Below, in pieces: positions 38,379 to 45,878 of a stretch of DNA of 64,000 nucleotides. Within the stretch, counting starts at the first letter, position 1, and each line of letters starts with the position of its first letter. Source of the stretch: Candidatus Sulfotelmatobacter sp. (GTDB lineage: Bacteria > Acidobacteriota > Terriglobia > Terriglobales > Acidobacteriaceae); contig DASYBM010000004.1 in assembly GCA_036500765.1 (NCBI GenBank), positions 1,240,001 through 1,304,000 on the forward strand. The letters run 5' to 3'. The translations under genes and the position numbers were made by a program. The notes under the pieces are model-generated. The model made no database searches and was not told where the DNA came from. It saw only the letters and a program-made list of their open reading frames with translations.

Positions 38379-39551
38379 ATGGCTACCGCCTCCCCGTCCG
38401 CAGCGCCCTCCACTCAACCCGCCACTTTCGGGGAGAAGCTGCATCGTTTCTGGCGACGCGTGACCGACGGTCTGGAGGTCAGTCAACTCTGGTCGCAGTT
38501 CGAGAGCGAGGCTCGCACCAGCTACCGGTTGTACTCCAAAGATGTCGAAGCCAAGACTCCGGAAGGACTTACCACTCGCGGCCGCCATGTGCATGTGGTC
38601 AAGGAATTTTTCTGGGCAGTGTTTGAAAAGCTCTCGCCGGCGCGCCGCGTGCTGCTGCTGCTGGCGCTGATTCTGTTGGTGATCCCGCACGCCGGCCTCG
38701 ACTACAGCGGGCACGACGGCAAGGGCTTCGCGGTGGAAATCGATTTGCACTTCTGGGCGGCCCTGGTGTTGCTGCTGCTGCTGATGCTGGAGATCGCCGA
38801 CCGGGTGGTGATGAAGCGCGATTTGCAGATCGCGCGTGAGATTCAGACCTGGCTCTTGCCAGGCGTGCCGCCGCAGATTCCAGGACTCACCATCGCCTAC
38901 GCGACCCGGCCCGCCAACACCGTGGCCGGCGATTATTACGATGTGTTTCCGCGGCCCGGCCGCACCCTGGAAGAAAATCGCGTGGTGCTGGCCGTCGCCG
39001 ATGTGGCCGGCAAGAGTATTCCCGCGGCCATGCTGATGGCAACATTTCAGGCCAGCCTCAAAACGCTTTCCACGGCGCAGGTCGCGCTGCCGGAGCTGGC
39101 CGTGAATATGAATCGCTATGCCTGCTCGAACAGCCAGGGCGGGTTGCGTTTCACGACCGCCTTCCTCGCGGAATACGATCCCGTGCGCCGCACAGTCGAT
39201 TACATCAACGCGGGCCACAACAATCCCATCCTGCGCCGCGTCAGCGGACAAGTGGAACGCCTGGATGTGGGCGGCCTGCCCTTCGGGATTTTGCCGACGG
39301 CGACCTACGAATCGGCGACGGTCACGCTCGCTCCCGGCGATTGGCTGATCATTTTCACTGACGGCCTGCCCGAAGCCGAGAACACCAGCCAGAGCGAATA
39401 CGGAGAAGGCCGCCTGCTGAACGCGATCGCAGCCTCGGCCTCGGTCGATCCCGCTGAAATGCTGAAGCGGCTGATGGCTGAAGTCGATCTTTTTGTCGGC
39501 AACACGCCGCAGCACGATGACGTGACCTGCATGCTGTTGAAGGCGGTTTGA
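38379..39551 (+). CDS. Membrane-anchored PP2C/SpoIIE-type serine phosphatase (RsbU-like)
   Basis: Two hydrophobic segments (RRVLLLLALILLVIPHAGL and FWAALVLLLLLMLEIA) anchor the protein, preceded by a cytoplasmic region of about 85 residues. The last 240 residues are a SpoIIE-type PPM phosphatase. They open QIAREIQTWLLPGVPPQIPG and carry the metal-binding aspartates GDYYDV, VADVAGKS, FTDGLPEAEN and HDDVTC. Such phosphatases act on anti-sigma-factor antagonists in partner-switch signalling. No partner gene is adjacent. TATAAT ends 13 bases before the ATG. Confidence 0.88.
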   Translation: MATASPSAAPSTQPATFGEKLHRFWRRVTDGLEVSQLWSQFESEARTSYRLYSKDVEAKTPEGLTTRGRHVHVVKEFFWAVFEKLSPARRVLLLLALILLVIPHAGLDYSGHDGKGFAVEIDLHFWAALVLLLLLMLEIADRVVMKRDLQIAREIQTWLLPGVPPQIPGLTIAYATRPANTVAGDYYDVFPRPGRTLEENRVVLAVADVAGKSIPAAMLMATFQASLKTLSTAQVALPELAVNMNRYACSNSQGGLRFTTAFLAEYDPVRRTVDYINAGHNNPILRRVSGQVERLDVGGLPFGILPTATYESATVTLAPGDWLIIFTDGLPEAENTSQSEYGEGRLLNAIAASASVDPAEMLKRLMAEVDLFVGNTPQHDDVTCMLLKAV

Positions 39552-39678
39552 TCCGCAATTCGCAAATTCCAGCCAGGCTGCAAATTCCTGCATCTTGACA
39601 CGCTCTCGCTGGAATGGGATGTTCGCTGCTTCTGTGCGGCTTGGGCCGCCAGACAAGCAATTCGGCAAGGAAACCAAT

Positions 39679-40965
39679 ATGTCACGGCACCAATTCTGCA
39701 TTGTTTGGAAAATAAGCGTCGCTCTGCTTGCGGCCCTCCTCTCAGGCGGCCCACTCGCTGTTGCGCAAACGGAAGGCACGTTGCACAACTTCGGCAGCGG
39801 CACGGATGGAAACACTCTTTACGGCGGCGTGACTTCCGACGCCTCGGGCAATCTTTACGGCACTACCTTCAACGGCGGAGCGCACGCCAACGGCGGAACT
39901 TACGGCGCGGGCACGGTGTTTGAGCTTTCGCCCCAAGCGAACGGGAGCTGGAGCGAGACCATCCTGCATAGTTTTGGCCAAACCGGAGACGGCACGGGCC
40001 CCGCCAGCGGCTTAGTGTTTGACGCCGCCGGCAATCTTTACGGCACGACCGAGTATGGCGGCGGAAGTACGGGTTGCCAGGGCGGATGCGGCATCGTCTA
40101 TCAATTGCGTCCTCCCGCGGTCAAAGGTGGCGCATGGACCGAGTCGGTGCTCTATCGCTTCGAGGAGCAATATCGCGGAGACAATCCGCTGGGCGGCGTC
40201 ATTCTCGATTCTGCCGGCAATGTCTATGGCACGACGGTTTTCGGTGGAGGCGACGACACTGGCACCGTCTTCGAACTCAGTCCGAAAAAGGGCGAGTGGA
40301 GTTTGAGGATTCTTTACAGTTTCGGTTCCGCGACCAGCGACGGGAAATATCCTTACACGTCTTTGACGATGGATTCCTCCGGCAACCTGTACAGCACGAC
40401 GTCGCAGGGCGGAGCCTATAACATGGGCACGGTGTTTGAGTTGTCGCTGCAACCCAGCGGTGCGTGGCAGGAAACGATTCTGCACAATTTCAATCCCAGC
40501 TCCGGCGACGGCTCGGATCCGATTGCGCCACTCGTCTTGGCGAATGGCAACCTGTATGGCGCGACGACTCAGGGAGGCGCGCATAATCTTGGCACCATCT
40601 TTGAGATGAAGCCCGCGCAAGCGGGAACATGGACTGAAAGTGTCCTCTATAGCTTCGGCGCGAGTAGCAGCGATGGTTCCGATCCCTGGGGTGGACTGGT
40701 CATCGATGCTGCGGGCGACATCTTCGGCCTGACGAACCTGGGTGGCGGCTACCAGGAGGGTACGGCATTTAAATTAAGCGCCAGCAACGGCGCCTGGAGC
40801 CAGCACGTGCTGCACAGCTTCGGCCACGGAACCGACGGAAAGTTTCCTGCGGGAGGATTGGTTCTGACTCCGGCGGGCAACATCTACGGCGCATGCATCC
40901 AGGGCGGCGTGTACTACACGGTCGAAGATAAGGGCGGCACGGTTTTCGAACTTCGTACGAAGTAG
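39679..40965 (+). CDS. Secreted seven-repeat GloVer-type protein 1
   Basis: AAGGA lies 8 bases before the ATG at 39679, and a signal peptide (ISVALLAALLSGGPLAVAQ) follows. The mature 400 residues contain exactly seven repeats of about 55 residues, each with a G(N/D)xYG(T/A)T...GG turn and a GTVFEL-like strand (FNGG, EYGG, VFGG, SQGG, TQGG, NLGG, IQGG). This matches the acidobacterial 'choice-of-anchor tandem repeat GloVer' type. Seven short four-strand-like repeats suggest a seven-bladed beta-propeller. No anchor or enzyme motif is seen. Its role is unknown; exported carbohydrate or surface binding is a guess. Confidence 0.85.
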   Translation: MSRHQFCIVWKISVALLAALLSGGPLAVAQTEGTLHNFGSGTDGNTLYGGVTSDASGNLYGTTFNGGAHANGGTYGAGTVFELSPQANGSWSETILHSFGQTGDGTGPASGLVFDAAGNLYGTTEYGGGSTGCQGGCGIVYQLRPPAVKGGAWTESVLYRFEEQYRGDNPLGGVILDSAGNVYGTTVFGGGDDTGTVFELSPKKGEWSLRILYSFGSATSDGKYPYTSLTMDSSGNLYSTTSQGGAYNMGTVFELSLQPSGAWQETILHNFNPSSGDGSDPIAPLVLANGNLYGATTQGGAHNLGTIFEMKPAQAGTWTESVLYSFGASSSDGSDPWGGLVIDAAGDIFGLTNLGGGYQEGTAFKLSASNGAWSQHVLHSFGHGTDGKFPAGGLVLTPAGNIYGACIQGGVYYTVEDKGGTVFELRTK

Positions 40966-41193
40966 ATTTCTCCTTTCCTGTGCGTCCTCGGCGTACTCCG
41001 CGGTTTTCCTGCATTCCGCGAGACATCCATTTGATTTGCCGATCGATGTGCCGATTGATGTGTCGACCTTCGTCGATAAATTCTACGCGGTCGCCTGCTA
41101 CGAAGCCCGCTGGTAGAGGCCAATAAGGAGTCCGTGCAAAGCGGAGCAGCGGCTGCGTGCCAAATATGGAAAAGGCGAATGGCGTTTCGGGAT

Positions 41194-41208
41194 TGACACG
41201 AAATGTCA
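41194..41208 (+). promoter_or_regulatory. Putative enhancer dyad upstream of pilin 1
   Basis: TGACA-N5-TGTCA forms a perfect dyad 139 bases upstream of the -24 element. Distance and sequence fit a site for a PilR/NtrC-type activator; P. aeruginosa PilR sites contain repeated (C/G)TGTC. Confidence 0.45.
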
Positions 41209-41334
41209 GCCAAATTGCCGAATTTTGCCAGCAGGCACGCAAATTGCCGAGCCTGAACTGGGCCGATAGTTACCCCTCGACTGAAACTAAAGCCCTTGTT
41301 GAAGTGGGACTTAGAACGAAGGTAACTAGCGAAT

Positions 41335-41352
41335 TTGGCGAAGCAAGTGCAA
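41335..41352 (+). promoter_or_regulatory. Sigma-54 promoter of pilin 1
   Basis: TTGGCGAAGCAAGTGCAA has GG (41337-41338), N10, GC (41349-41350), the invariant spacing of -24/-12 promoters. It lies 68 bases before the ATG. Confidence 0.6.
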
Positions 41353-41420
41353 ATATCGTAACGACTGCGTCATCCGTGACCAGCAGTTAAAAAAAGACCA
41401 ACGAGAGGAAAATAAAAGAG

Positions 41421-41942
41421 ATGCGGAAACAAAAGGGTTTCTCACTGATCGAGCTGCTGATCGTGGTGGCCATCATCCTGATCATTGCAGCTATCGCGAT
41501 TCCGAACTTACTGCGCGCCCGCATGGCGGCCAATGAGTCGTCTGCTGTCGCTTCCATTCGTACCGTCACCACCGGTGAAGTTACGTACCAGACCGCCTAT
41601 CCGACGGTCGGCTACGCTCCGGCTTTGACCAACCTGGGCGGCGCTTTGAACGCGGCTTGCACTCCGAGCTCGACCACCGCTTGCCTGATCGACTCCGTGT
41701 TGTCCAACAACGGTAACCCGGCGGCCAGCGGTAAGAGCGGATACTCGTTCACCACCGGTACGGGCACGGTTGTGGGTGGCGTCAACTCCGGTTACACCGT
41801 AGTTGCTGTGCCGCTCTCGATCAACCAGACCGGCATTCGCGCTTTCTGCGCTGAGGAAGATGCAGTGGTTCGCGTCGACCCGGCTGGCGTTTGCTCCAAC
41901 GCCGAAGCGGCCATCCTGGCCTTCAACCCCCTCAACCAGTAA
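41421..41942 (+). CDS. pilA: Type IV pilin 1 (PilA-like)
   Basis: The 173-residue prepilin has a short basic leader MRKQKG and the class III signal GFSLIELLIVVAIILIIAAIAIPNL, cleaved and N-methylated at Gly6/Phe7 with Glu at +5. The globular part has AYPTVGYAPALTNLGG, two Cys-flanked Thr/Ser loops (NAACTPSSTTACLID), a GTGTVVGGVN turn and a C-terminal Cys pair (AFCAEED ... AGVCSNAEA) that could form the D-loop disulfide. It is the first of three nearly identical copies. A UUCG hairpin terminator follows the stop. Confidence 0.93.
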   Translation: MRKQKGFSLIELLIVVAIILIIAAIAIPNLLRARMAANESSAVASIRTVTTGEVTYQTAYPTVGYAPALTNLGGALNAACTPSSTTACLIDSVLSNNGNPAASGKSGYSFTTGTGTVVGGVNSGYTVVAVPLSINQTGIRAFCAEEDAVVRVDPAGVCSNAEAAILAFNPLNQ

Positions 41943-41990
41943 TAGCGTTCGATCTGGCGAATATCCGGGGAGGGTATAAAGCCTGAGAGG

Positions 41991-42019
41991 GCAGCGAGCT
42001 TCGGCTCGCTGCCTTTTTG
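41991..42019 (+). terminator. Terminator of pilin 1
   Basis: A perfect 10-bp stem (41991-42000 with 42005-42014) has a TTCG tetraloop and is followed by five T's. Confidence 0.95.
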
Positions 42020-42076
42020 CTTTTGGGTCTGATCCGGGAGGTTCTGGCCAAGGATGAACGATCCCACGCTGCAATT

Positions 42077-42136
42077 CCAGGTTGGACAAGGCCAGGTTGA
42101 ACAAGGCCAGATTGAATGATCGGAGGTTGAACGATG
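42077..42136. repeat. Four-unit 15-bp tandem repeat between pilins 1 and 2
   Basis: The units are CCAGGTTGGACAAGG, CCAGGTTGAACAAGG, CCAGATTGAATGATC and GGAGGTTGAACGATG, decaying to the right. Confidence 0.8.
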
Positions 42137-42140
42137 AAAT

Positions 42141-42184
42141 TGTCAATATTTGTCACGCAGGCCCAATACAGCCACAAATTGACA
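42141..42184 (+). promoter_or_regulatory. Putative enhancer elements upstream of pilin 2
   Basis: TGTCA at 42141 and 42151 (N5 between) and TGACA at 42180 lie 110-150 bases upstream of the -24 element, as at pilin 1. Confidence 0.4.
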
Positions 42185-42291
42185 ACCAAGGAAGCCGGTG
42201 GCGAGGCCGCCGCCAGCCGAAATCTATCCAGTATCGCGACAAACAAAGGCTTTGGCACGCTTGGAGATGTTGATCGAGGGTAGGGTTCACT

Positions 42292-42309
42292 TTGGCATCG
42301 CGAATGCAA
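42292..42309 (+). promoter_or_regulatory. Sigma-54 promoter of pilin 2
   Basis: TTGGCATCGCGAATGCAA has GG (42294-42295), N10, GC (42306-42307). The following stretch ATCGTAACGACTG is shared with pilin 1, which suggests duplication together with the promoter. Confidence 0.6.
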
Positions 42310-42384
42310 TCATCGTAACGACTGGGTCATCCATAACCAGCAGACTTCAAAAATTAGAAAACAGAAACGAGAGGAAAATTAGAG

Positions 42385-42906
42385 ATGCGTAAACAAAAGG
42401 GTTTCTCACTGATCGAGCTGCTGATCGTGGTGGCCATCATCCTGATCATCGCTGCGATCGCGATTCCGAACTTACTGCGCGCCCGCATGGCGGCGAATGA
42501 GTCGTCTGCTGTCGCTTCGATTCGTACCGTCACCACCGGTGAAGTTACATATCAGACCGCCTATCCGACAGTTGGATATGCTCCGGCTCTGACGAACCTG
42601 GGCGGCGCTTTGAACGCGGCTTGCACTCCGAGCTCGACCACGGCTTGCCTCATTGACTCCGTGCTCTCCAACGACGGAAACCCGGCCGCCAGCGGCAAGA
42701 GCGGGTACAAGTTCACCACTGGTACGGGTACCGTTGTGGGTGGCGTAAACGTAGGCTACACCGTTGTCGCCGTGCCGCTGTCGATCAACCAGACCGGCAT
42801 TCGCGCCTTCTGCGCTGAGGAAGATGCAGTGATTCGCGTCGATCCGGCGGGCGTTTGCTCCAACACCGAAGCGGGCATCCTGCCCTTCAACCCGCTCAAC
42901 CAGTAA
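42385..42906 (+). CDS. pilA: Type IV pilin 2 (PilA-like)
   Basis: It has 173 residues and is almost identical to pilin 1. The differences I can see are few: LSNDGNP for LSNNGNP, GYKFTT for GYSFTT, VNVGYT for VNSGYT, VIRVD for VVRVD and NTEAGILPF for NAEAAILAF. The prepilin signal MRKQKG/FSLIE, the long N-terminal helix and both Cys pairs are unchanged. The substitutions fall in the globular, probably exposed part. It has its own sigma-54 site and terminator, so the two genes can be expressed independently. Confidence 0.93.
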   Translation: MRKQKGFSLIELLIVVAIILIIAAIAIPNLLRARMAANESSAVASIRTVTTGEVTYQTAYPTVGYAPALTNLGGALNAACTPSSTTACLIDSVLSNDGNPAASGKSGYKFTTGTGTVVGGVNVGYTVVAVPLSINQTGIRAFCAEEDAVIRVDPAGVCSNTEAGILPFNPLNQ

Positions 42907-42950
42907 TGCCGTTCGATCTGGCGAATGCCCGGGGAGGGTATAAGCCAAAA

Positions 42951-42988
42951 AGGGGCAGCGAGCTTGAGCTCGCTGCCCCTTTTTATTT
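42951..42988 (+). terminator. Terminator of pilin 2
   Basis: A 13-bp perfect stem (42951-42963 with 42968-42980) has a four-base loop and is followed by TTTTATTT. Confidence 0.95.
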
Positions 42989-43062
42989 GCTTGCCGCGAT
43001 CAAAAGCCAAAAACGGGACGCAAGCGGCGCGCATAGCTGCGTTCTATTACAGCGACATGAAT

Positions 43063-43088
43063 TGTCAAAGCAGTACCCTCATTTGTCA
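43063..43088 (+). promoter_or_regulatory. Putative enhancer elements upstream of pilin 3
   Basis: Two TGTCA elements, at 43063 and 43084, lie 106-131 bases before the TTTGGC box at 43191. Confidence 0.3.
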
Positions 43089-43190
43089 CCATGCCGCTTC
43101 CGAAAGGAATAGAATCGACCGAAACTTCTTGTGCCGTGGTGCAAACCAGGCCTTGCATCGAATGACCCCAACTTGGCGTCAATCGCGGCC

Positions 43191-43210
43191 TTTGGCCACA
43201 CAAGGTGTAA
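43191..43210 (+). promoter_or_regulatory. Degenerate sigma-54-like site of pilin 3
   Basis: TTTGGCCACACAAGGTGTAA aligns with the pilin 1 and 2 promoters, but the spacer is one base longer and the -12 GC is GT. It is expected to be weak. Confidence 0.3.
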
Positions 43211-43233
43211 TATCATCACGACGGGGTCATACG

Positions 43234-43263
43234 AGATCTACATAAATTAGATCTACATAAATT
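43234..43263. repeat. 15-bp tandem duplication before pilin 3
   Basis: AGATCTACATAAATT occurs twice in direct succession, just upstream of the ribosome-binding region. Confidence 0.9.
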
Positions 43264-43288
43264 GAAGAAGCGCGGGGGAACAAACGAG

Positions 43289-43810
43289 ATGCGGAAACAA
43301 GAGGGCTTTTCACTGATCGAGCTTCTGATCGTGGTGGCAATCATCCTGATCATCGCAGCGATCGCCATTCCGAACCTTCTGCGCGCGCGCATGGCGGCCA
43401 ATGAGTCCTCGGCGGTCGCGTCGATTCGCACCATCACCACGGGCGAAATCACATACCAGACGGCTTATCCGACAGTAGGCTATGCTCCGGCGCTGACCAA
43501 CCTGGGCGGCGCCCTGAATGCGGCCTGCGTACCGAGTTCGACCACGGGTTGCCTGATCGACTCGGTGCTGTCGAACGATGGAAACCCAGCCGGCAGCGGC
43601 AAGAGCGGATACAAGTTCACGACTGGAACCGGCACCGTCGTCGGAGGCGTAAACGTGGGCTATGTTGCCGTTGGCGTGCCGCTCTCGATCAATCAGACCG
43701 GCATTCGCGGCTTCTGCGCGGAGGAAGATGCGGTGATTCGCGTCGATCCGGCAGGCGTTTGTTCCAATACCGAAGCGGGTGTGCTGGCCTTCAACCCGCT
43801 GAACCAATAA
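43289..43810 (+). CDS. pilA: Type IV pilin 3 (PilA-like)
   Basis: I chose the ATG at 43289 (MRKQEGFSLIELL) because it gives the same leader as the neighbouring copies; an ATG nine codons earlier would add an unlikely leader. The 173-residue protein follows pilins 1 and 2 closely, with changes such as TITTGEITYQT, NAACVPSSTTGCLID and GYVAVGVPL. Codon usage has drifted more than between copies 1 and 2, so this copy split off earlier. Its promoter is degenerate. Confidence 0.92.
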   Translation: MRKQEGFSLIELLIVVAIILIIAAIAIPNLLRARMAANESSAVASIRTITTGEITYQTAYPTVGYAPALTNLGGALNAACVPSSTTGCLIDSVLSNDGNPAGSGKSGYKFTTGTGTVVGGVNVGYVAVGVPLSINQTGIRGFCAEEDAVIRVDPAGVCSNTEAGVLAFNPLNQ

Positions 43811-43857
43811 CGACGACCGAGGCGTTTCGTTCGCGGAAGTAAACCAGGATACAAGCC

Positions 43858-43890
43858 AGGGGCAGCGACCATTCTCTGCCCCTTTGGTTT
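43858..43890 (+). terminator. Probable terminator of pilin 3
   Basis: An 8-bp stem (43858-43865 with 43876-43883) encloses a 10-base loop, followed by TTGGTTT. The T-tract is poor. Confidence 0.55.
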
Positions 43891-43930
43891 GACGCTCCAT
43901 TTTCGGGGATCATTTTTCGGCAGGCGAGGT

Positions 43931-43945
43931 TGACACTTTCTGTTA
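43931..43945 (+). promoter_or_regulatory. Putative enhancer dyad upstream of pilin 4
   Basis: TGACA-N5-TGTTA has the same half-site spacing as the pilin 1 dyad, 127 bases upstream of the -24 GG. Confidence 0.4.
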
Positions 43946-44055
43946 CAAGCGGTCGCCATCTGCCGACCGACGATTACCGTCGAGGCATCACCCGGCTAAG
44001 CTGTTGATTTCATCGGGGCAATGAGTTTACTAAGGTTACCGAAGAACGCGCCGGA

Positions 44056-44073
44056 GTGGTAACGAGATTGCAA
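44056..44073 (+). promoter_or_regulatory. Sigma-54 promoter of pilin 4
   Basis: GTGGTAACGAGATTGCAA has GG (44058-44059), N10, GC (44070-44071) and a consensus TTGCA -12 box. Confidence 0.6.
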
Positions 44074-44130
44074 CTTACCGGATGTGGATTGCCTCCCCGC
44101 GAGGGTTGGTGACGACAAAAGGGAAACCAG

Positions 44131-44652
44131 ATGCGTTCAACCAAGGGATTTTCACTCATCGAGTTGCTGATCGTAGTGGCCATCATATTGATCATCGCCG
44201 CCATTGCGATCCCCAACCTAATGCGAGCGCGGATGGCGGCCAACGAGGCATCCGCAGTCGGTTCGCTTGCCGCCATCAAGAGCTCTGAAGTTACCTATAC
44301 GACGGCGTATCCTACGGTTGGGTTTTCACCCGACATTGCTTCCCTGGGCGGCCCGCCGCCGTGCACGCCATCGTCCACGACCGCATGCCTGCTGGACAGT
44401 ATCTTGTCTGCGGCGGTTCCCGGCAGCGCCGGCAAGAGCGGCTACGTATTCCTGGCTACCGGCCTTGTGCCGGCCGGCTCAGTCAACAATTCAGCATTTG
44501 TAGCGGGAGCGGCGCCGGTTCTGGCCCATTCCACCGGCGACCACGATTACTGCTCCACCAACGATGGCGTTCTTCGCTCCCAGCTCGCGAGCCCCGGCGA
44601 CGTTCCGGTGACTACGCAGGCAGCCTGCTATGTCTTTCCGGTAGCGCAGTAG
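44131..44652 (+). CDS. Type IV pilin-like protein 4, divergent
   Basis: The leader MRSTKG and the segment FSLIELLIVVAIILIIAAIAIPNLMRARMAANEASAV match the other pilins, but the globular part differs (VGFSPDIASLGGPPPCTPSSTTACLLDSIL, SKSGYVFLATGLVPAG-like, HDYCSTNDGVLRSQL, ACYVFPVAQ). It also has 173 residues. It keeps four cysteines, so two disulfides are possible. It may be an alternative major subunit or a minor pilin. AAAGGGAAA precedes the ATG. No clear terminator follows. Confidence 0.9.
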   Translation: MRSTKGFSLIELLIVVAIILIIAAIAIPNLMRARMAANEASAVGSLAAIKSSEVTYTTAYPTVGFSPDIASLGGPPPCTPSSTTACLLDSILSAAVPGSAGKSGYVFLATGLVPAGSVNNSAFVAGAAPVLAHSTGDHDYCSTNDGVLRSQLASPGDVPVTTQAACYVFPVAQ

Positions 44653-44800
44653 CAGTCTTGTCCTCGTAGGCTGGTCTCATATCTTGGTCTCATATCAAGA
44701 TGAGAATGAATTGCCGCCCTTAGACTCGCCCGCGTCTCACGTCACCCCTTAGCCGATAACGCCGGTCACGCTTCGTGACCGTCGTAACCAGCGGAAGTGC

Positions 44801-44828
44801 TTTTCTACAGCCCTGTCTTGCATATAAT
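44801..44828 (+). promoter_or_regulatory. Possible promoter of the ABC operon
   Basis: A perfect TATAAT (44823-44828) lies 66 bases before the ATG at 44895. The matching -35 region (TTTTCT) is poor. Confidence 0.4.
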
Positions 44829-44845
44829 TATTTTGGAAAATAATT
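44826..44845. promoter_or_regulatory. AT-rich palindrome over the expected transcription start
   Basis: AATTATTTT and AAAATAATT flank a central GG. The site overlaps the TATAAT box and the expected +1, a usual place for a repressor operator. Confidence 0.4.
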
Positions 44846-44894
44846 TCAGGCAGATTCTGTTATTGGCACCAGCAGAACTGGCACATCAGGCGAT

Positions 44895-45878
44895 ATGTCC
44901 GCGATCGAAATCCTCGGTCTGGAAAAGACCTACCAAATAGGCTTCTGGCGCAAGCGCCCGAAACGGGCCTTGCAGCCGCTTCATCTCACCGTGGAAGCGG
45001 GCGAGATCTTCGGCTTCCTCGGGCCCAACGGCGCGGGCAAGACGACCACTCTGAAGATGCTGATGGGACTGGTCTTCCCGACAGCCGGGACAGCTCGCAT
45101 TCTCGGCCAGGAATGGACCGATCCCGCCATCAAGGCGCAAATCGGCTTCCTTCCCGAGCAGCCGTACTTCTACGATTATCTGACCGCCCATGAATTGCTC
45201 GACTACTACGGACAACTTTCGGGCGTTCCCGGAAAAGATCGCAAACGGCGGGTTGACGAAGTTCTGCTGCGCGTCGGCCTGACCGACGTGAAGGGTGTGC
45301 AGTTGCGCAAATTTTCCAAAGGCATGTTGCAGCGCGCGGGAATCGCGCAGGCCATTCTGCACAATCCAAAGCTGGTGTTCTTCGATGAACCGATGTCGGG
45401 CCTGGATCCGCTGGGCCGCCGCGAAGTCCGCGATCTGATGGAACAGCTCAAGCAGGAAGGCAAGACCGTATTTTTTTCGACGCACATTCTGTCGGATGCA
45501 GAGGCCCTCTGCGATCGCGTGGCCATCATTCATAAAGGCGAATTGCGCGGCGTGGGCGCCATCGAAGACCTCACCCGGACCGTGCAGGGCAAAGTGGAGG
45601 TCATTTGGCAGGGCACGCAGATTCCGGCTTCGCTCAAAGCTCTGGGCGCAGACTGCCACGTTACGGGTGACACTGTCCGCGCCGTTCTGCCCGAGTCGCA
45701 GCAGGATGCCGCCATCGACAGCCTGCGCCGTGAGCGTATCCGTCTGATCGCGATTACGCCGCTGCGCACCTCTCTCGAAGCCTACTTCGTGGAGAAGTTG
45801 CAGGCCTCGCGGGAGAACATGGAGAACACTGACGTCGATAAGACCAGCGCGGAGAAGACGCAGGGGACCGCCGTATGA
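44895..45878 (+). CDS. ABC transporter ATP-binding protein (ABC-2 type)
   Basis: The 327-residue protein has Walker [10 protein letters not shown] (43-51), signature [15 protein letters not shown] and Walker [15 protein letters not shown], then an H-loop in [12 protein letters not shown]. The C-terminal 110 residues form the extension typical of ABC-2 exporters. The permease start overlaps its stop by four bases. The placement directly after pilin genes and before a TPR gene resembles the Myxococcus pilH-pilI arrangement, in which an ABC transporter is needed for pilus assembly. That role is inferred from layout only. Confidence 0.9.
   Translation: MSAIEILGLEKTYQIGFWRKRPKRALQPLHLTVEAGEIFGFLGPNGAGKTTTLKMLMGLVFPTAGTARILGQEWTDPAIKAQIGFLPEQPYFYDYLTAHELLDYYGQLSGVPGKDRKRRVDEVLLRVGLTDVKGVQLRKFSKGMLQRAGIAQAILHNPKLVFFDEPMSGLDPLGRREVRDLMEQLKQEGKTVFFSTHILSDAEALCDRVAIIHKGELRGVGAIEDLTRTVQGKVEVIWQGTQIPASLKALGADCHVTGDTVRAVLPESQQDAAIDSLRRERIRLIAITPLRTSLEAYFVEKLQASRENMENTDVDKTSAEKTQGTAV

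Larger units (their letters stand above)
40966..41420. other. Intergenic region before the pilin array, 455 bp
   Basis: The first 50 bases resemble the GGACGCACAGG-type interspersed repeat. The middle holds short direct repeats (GATCGATGTGCC/GATTGATGTGTC). The last 230 bases hold the regulatory sites listed at 41194-41208 and 41335-41352. No gene is supported. Confidence 0.5.
41943..42384. other. Pilin 1-pilin 2 spacer, 442 bp
   Basis: It holds the pilin 1 terminator, a 15-bp tandem repeat, TGTCA/TGACA elements and a sigma-54 site for pilin 2. No additional gene is supported. Confidence 0.6.
42907..43288. other. Pilin 2-pilin 3 spacer, 382 bp
   Basis: It holds the pilin 2 terminator, TGTCA elements at 43063-43067 and 43084-43088, a degenerate sigma-54-like site and a 15-bp duplication. 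No further gene is supported. Confidence 0.5.
43811..44130. other. Pilin 3-pilin 4 spacer, 320 bp
   Basis: It contains the pilin 3 hairpin, an enhancer-like dyad and a strong sigma-54 site. No gene is supported. Confidence 0.5.

Noticed and set aside
37734-39815. 693-codon minus-strand frame over the radical SAM and phosphatase genes
   Set aside because: It runs across three plus-strand genes and their gaps with low-complexity His/Gln content; antisense artefact.
40769-41242. Minus-strand frame with GDRVEFIDEGRHINRHIDRQ
   Set aside because: It extends antisense into GloVer gene 1 and through interspersed repeats; no ribosome site or homologue recognised.
44879-44894. Sigma-54 site at the TGGCAC repeats before the ABC ATPase
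   Set aside because: Two TGGCAC strings occur, but neither has GC at the required 10-base distance from GG.
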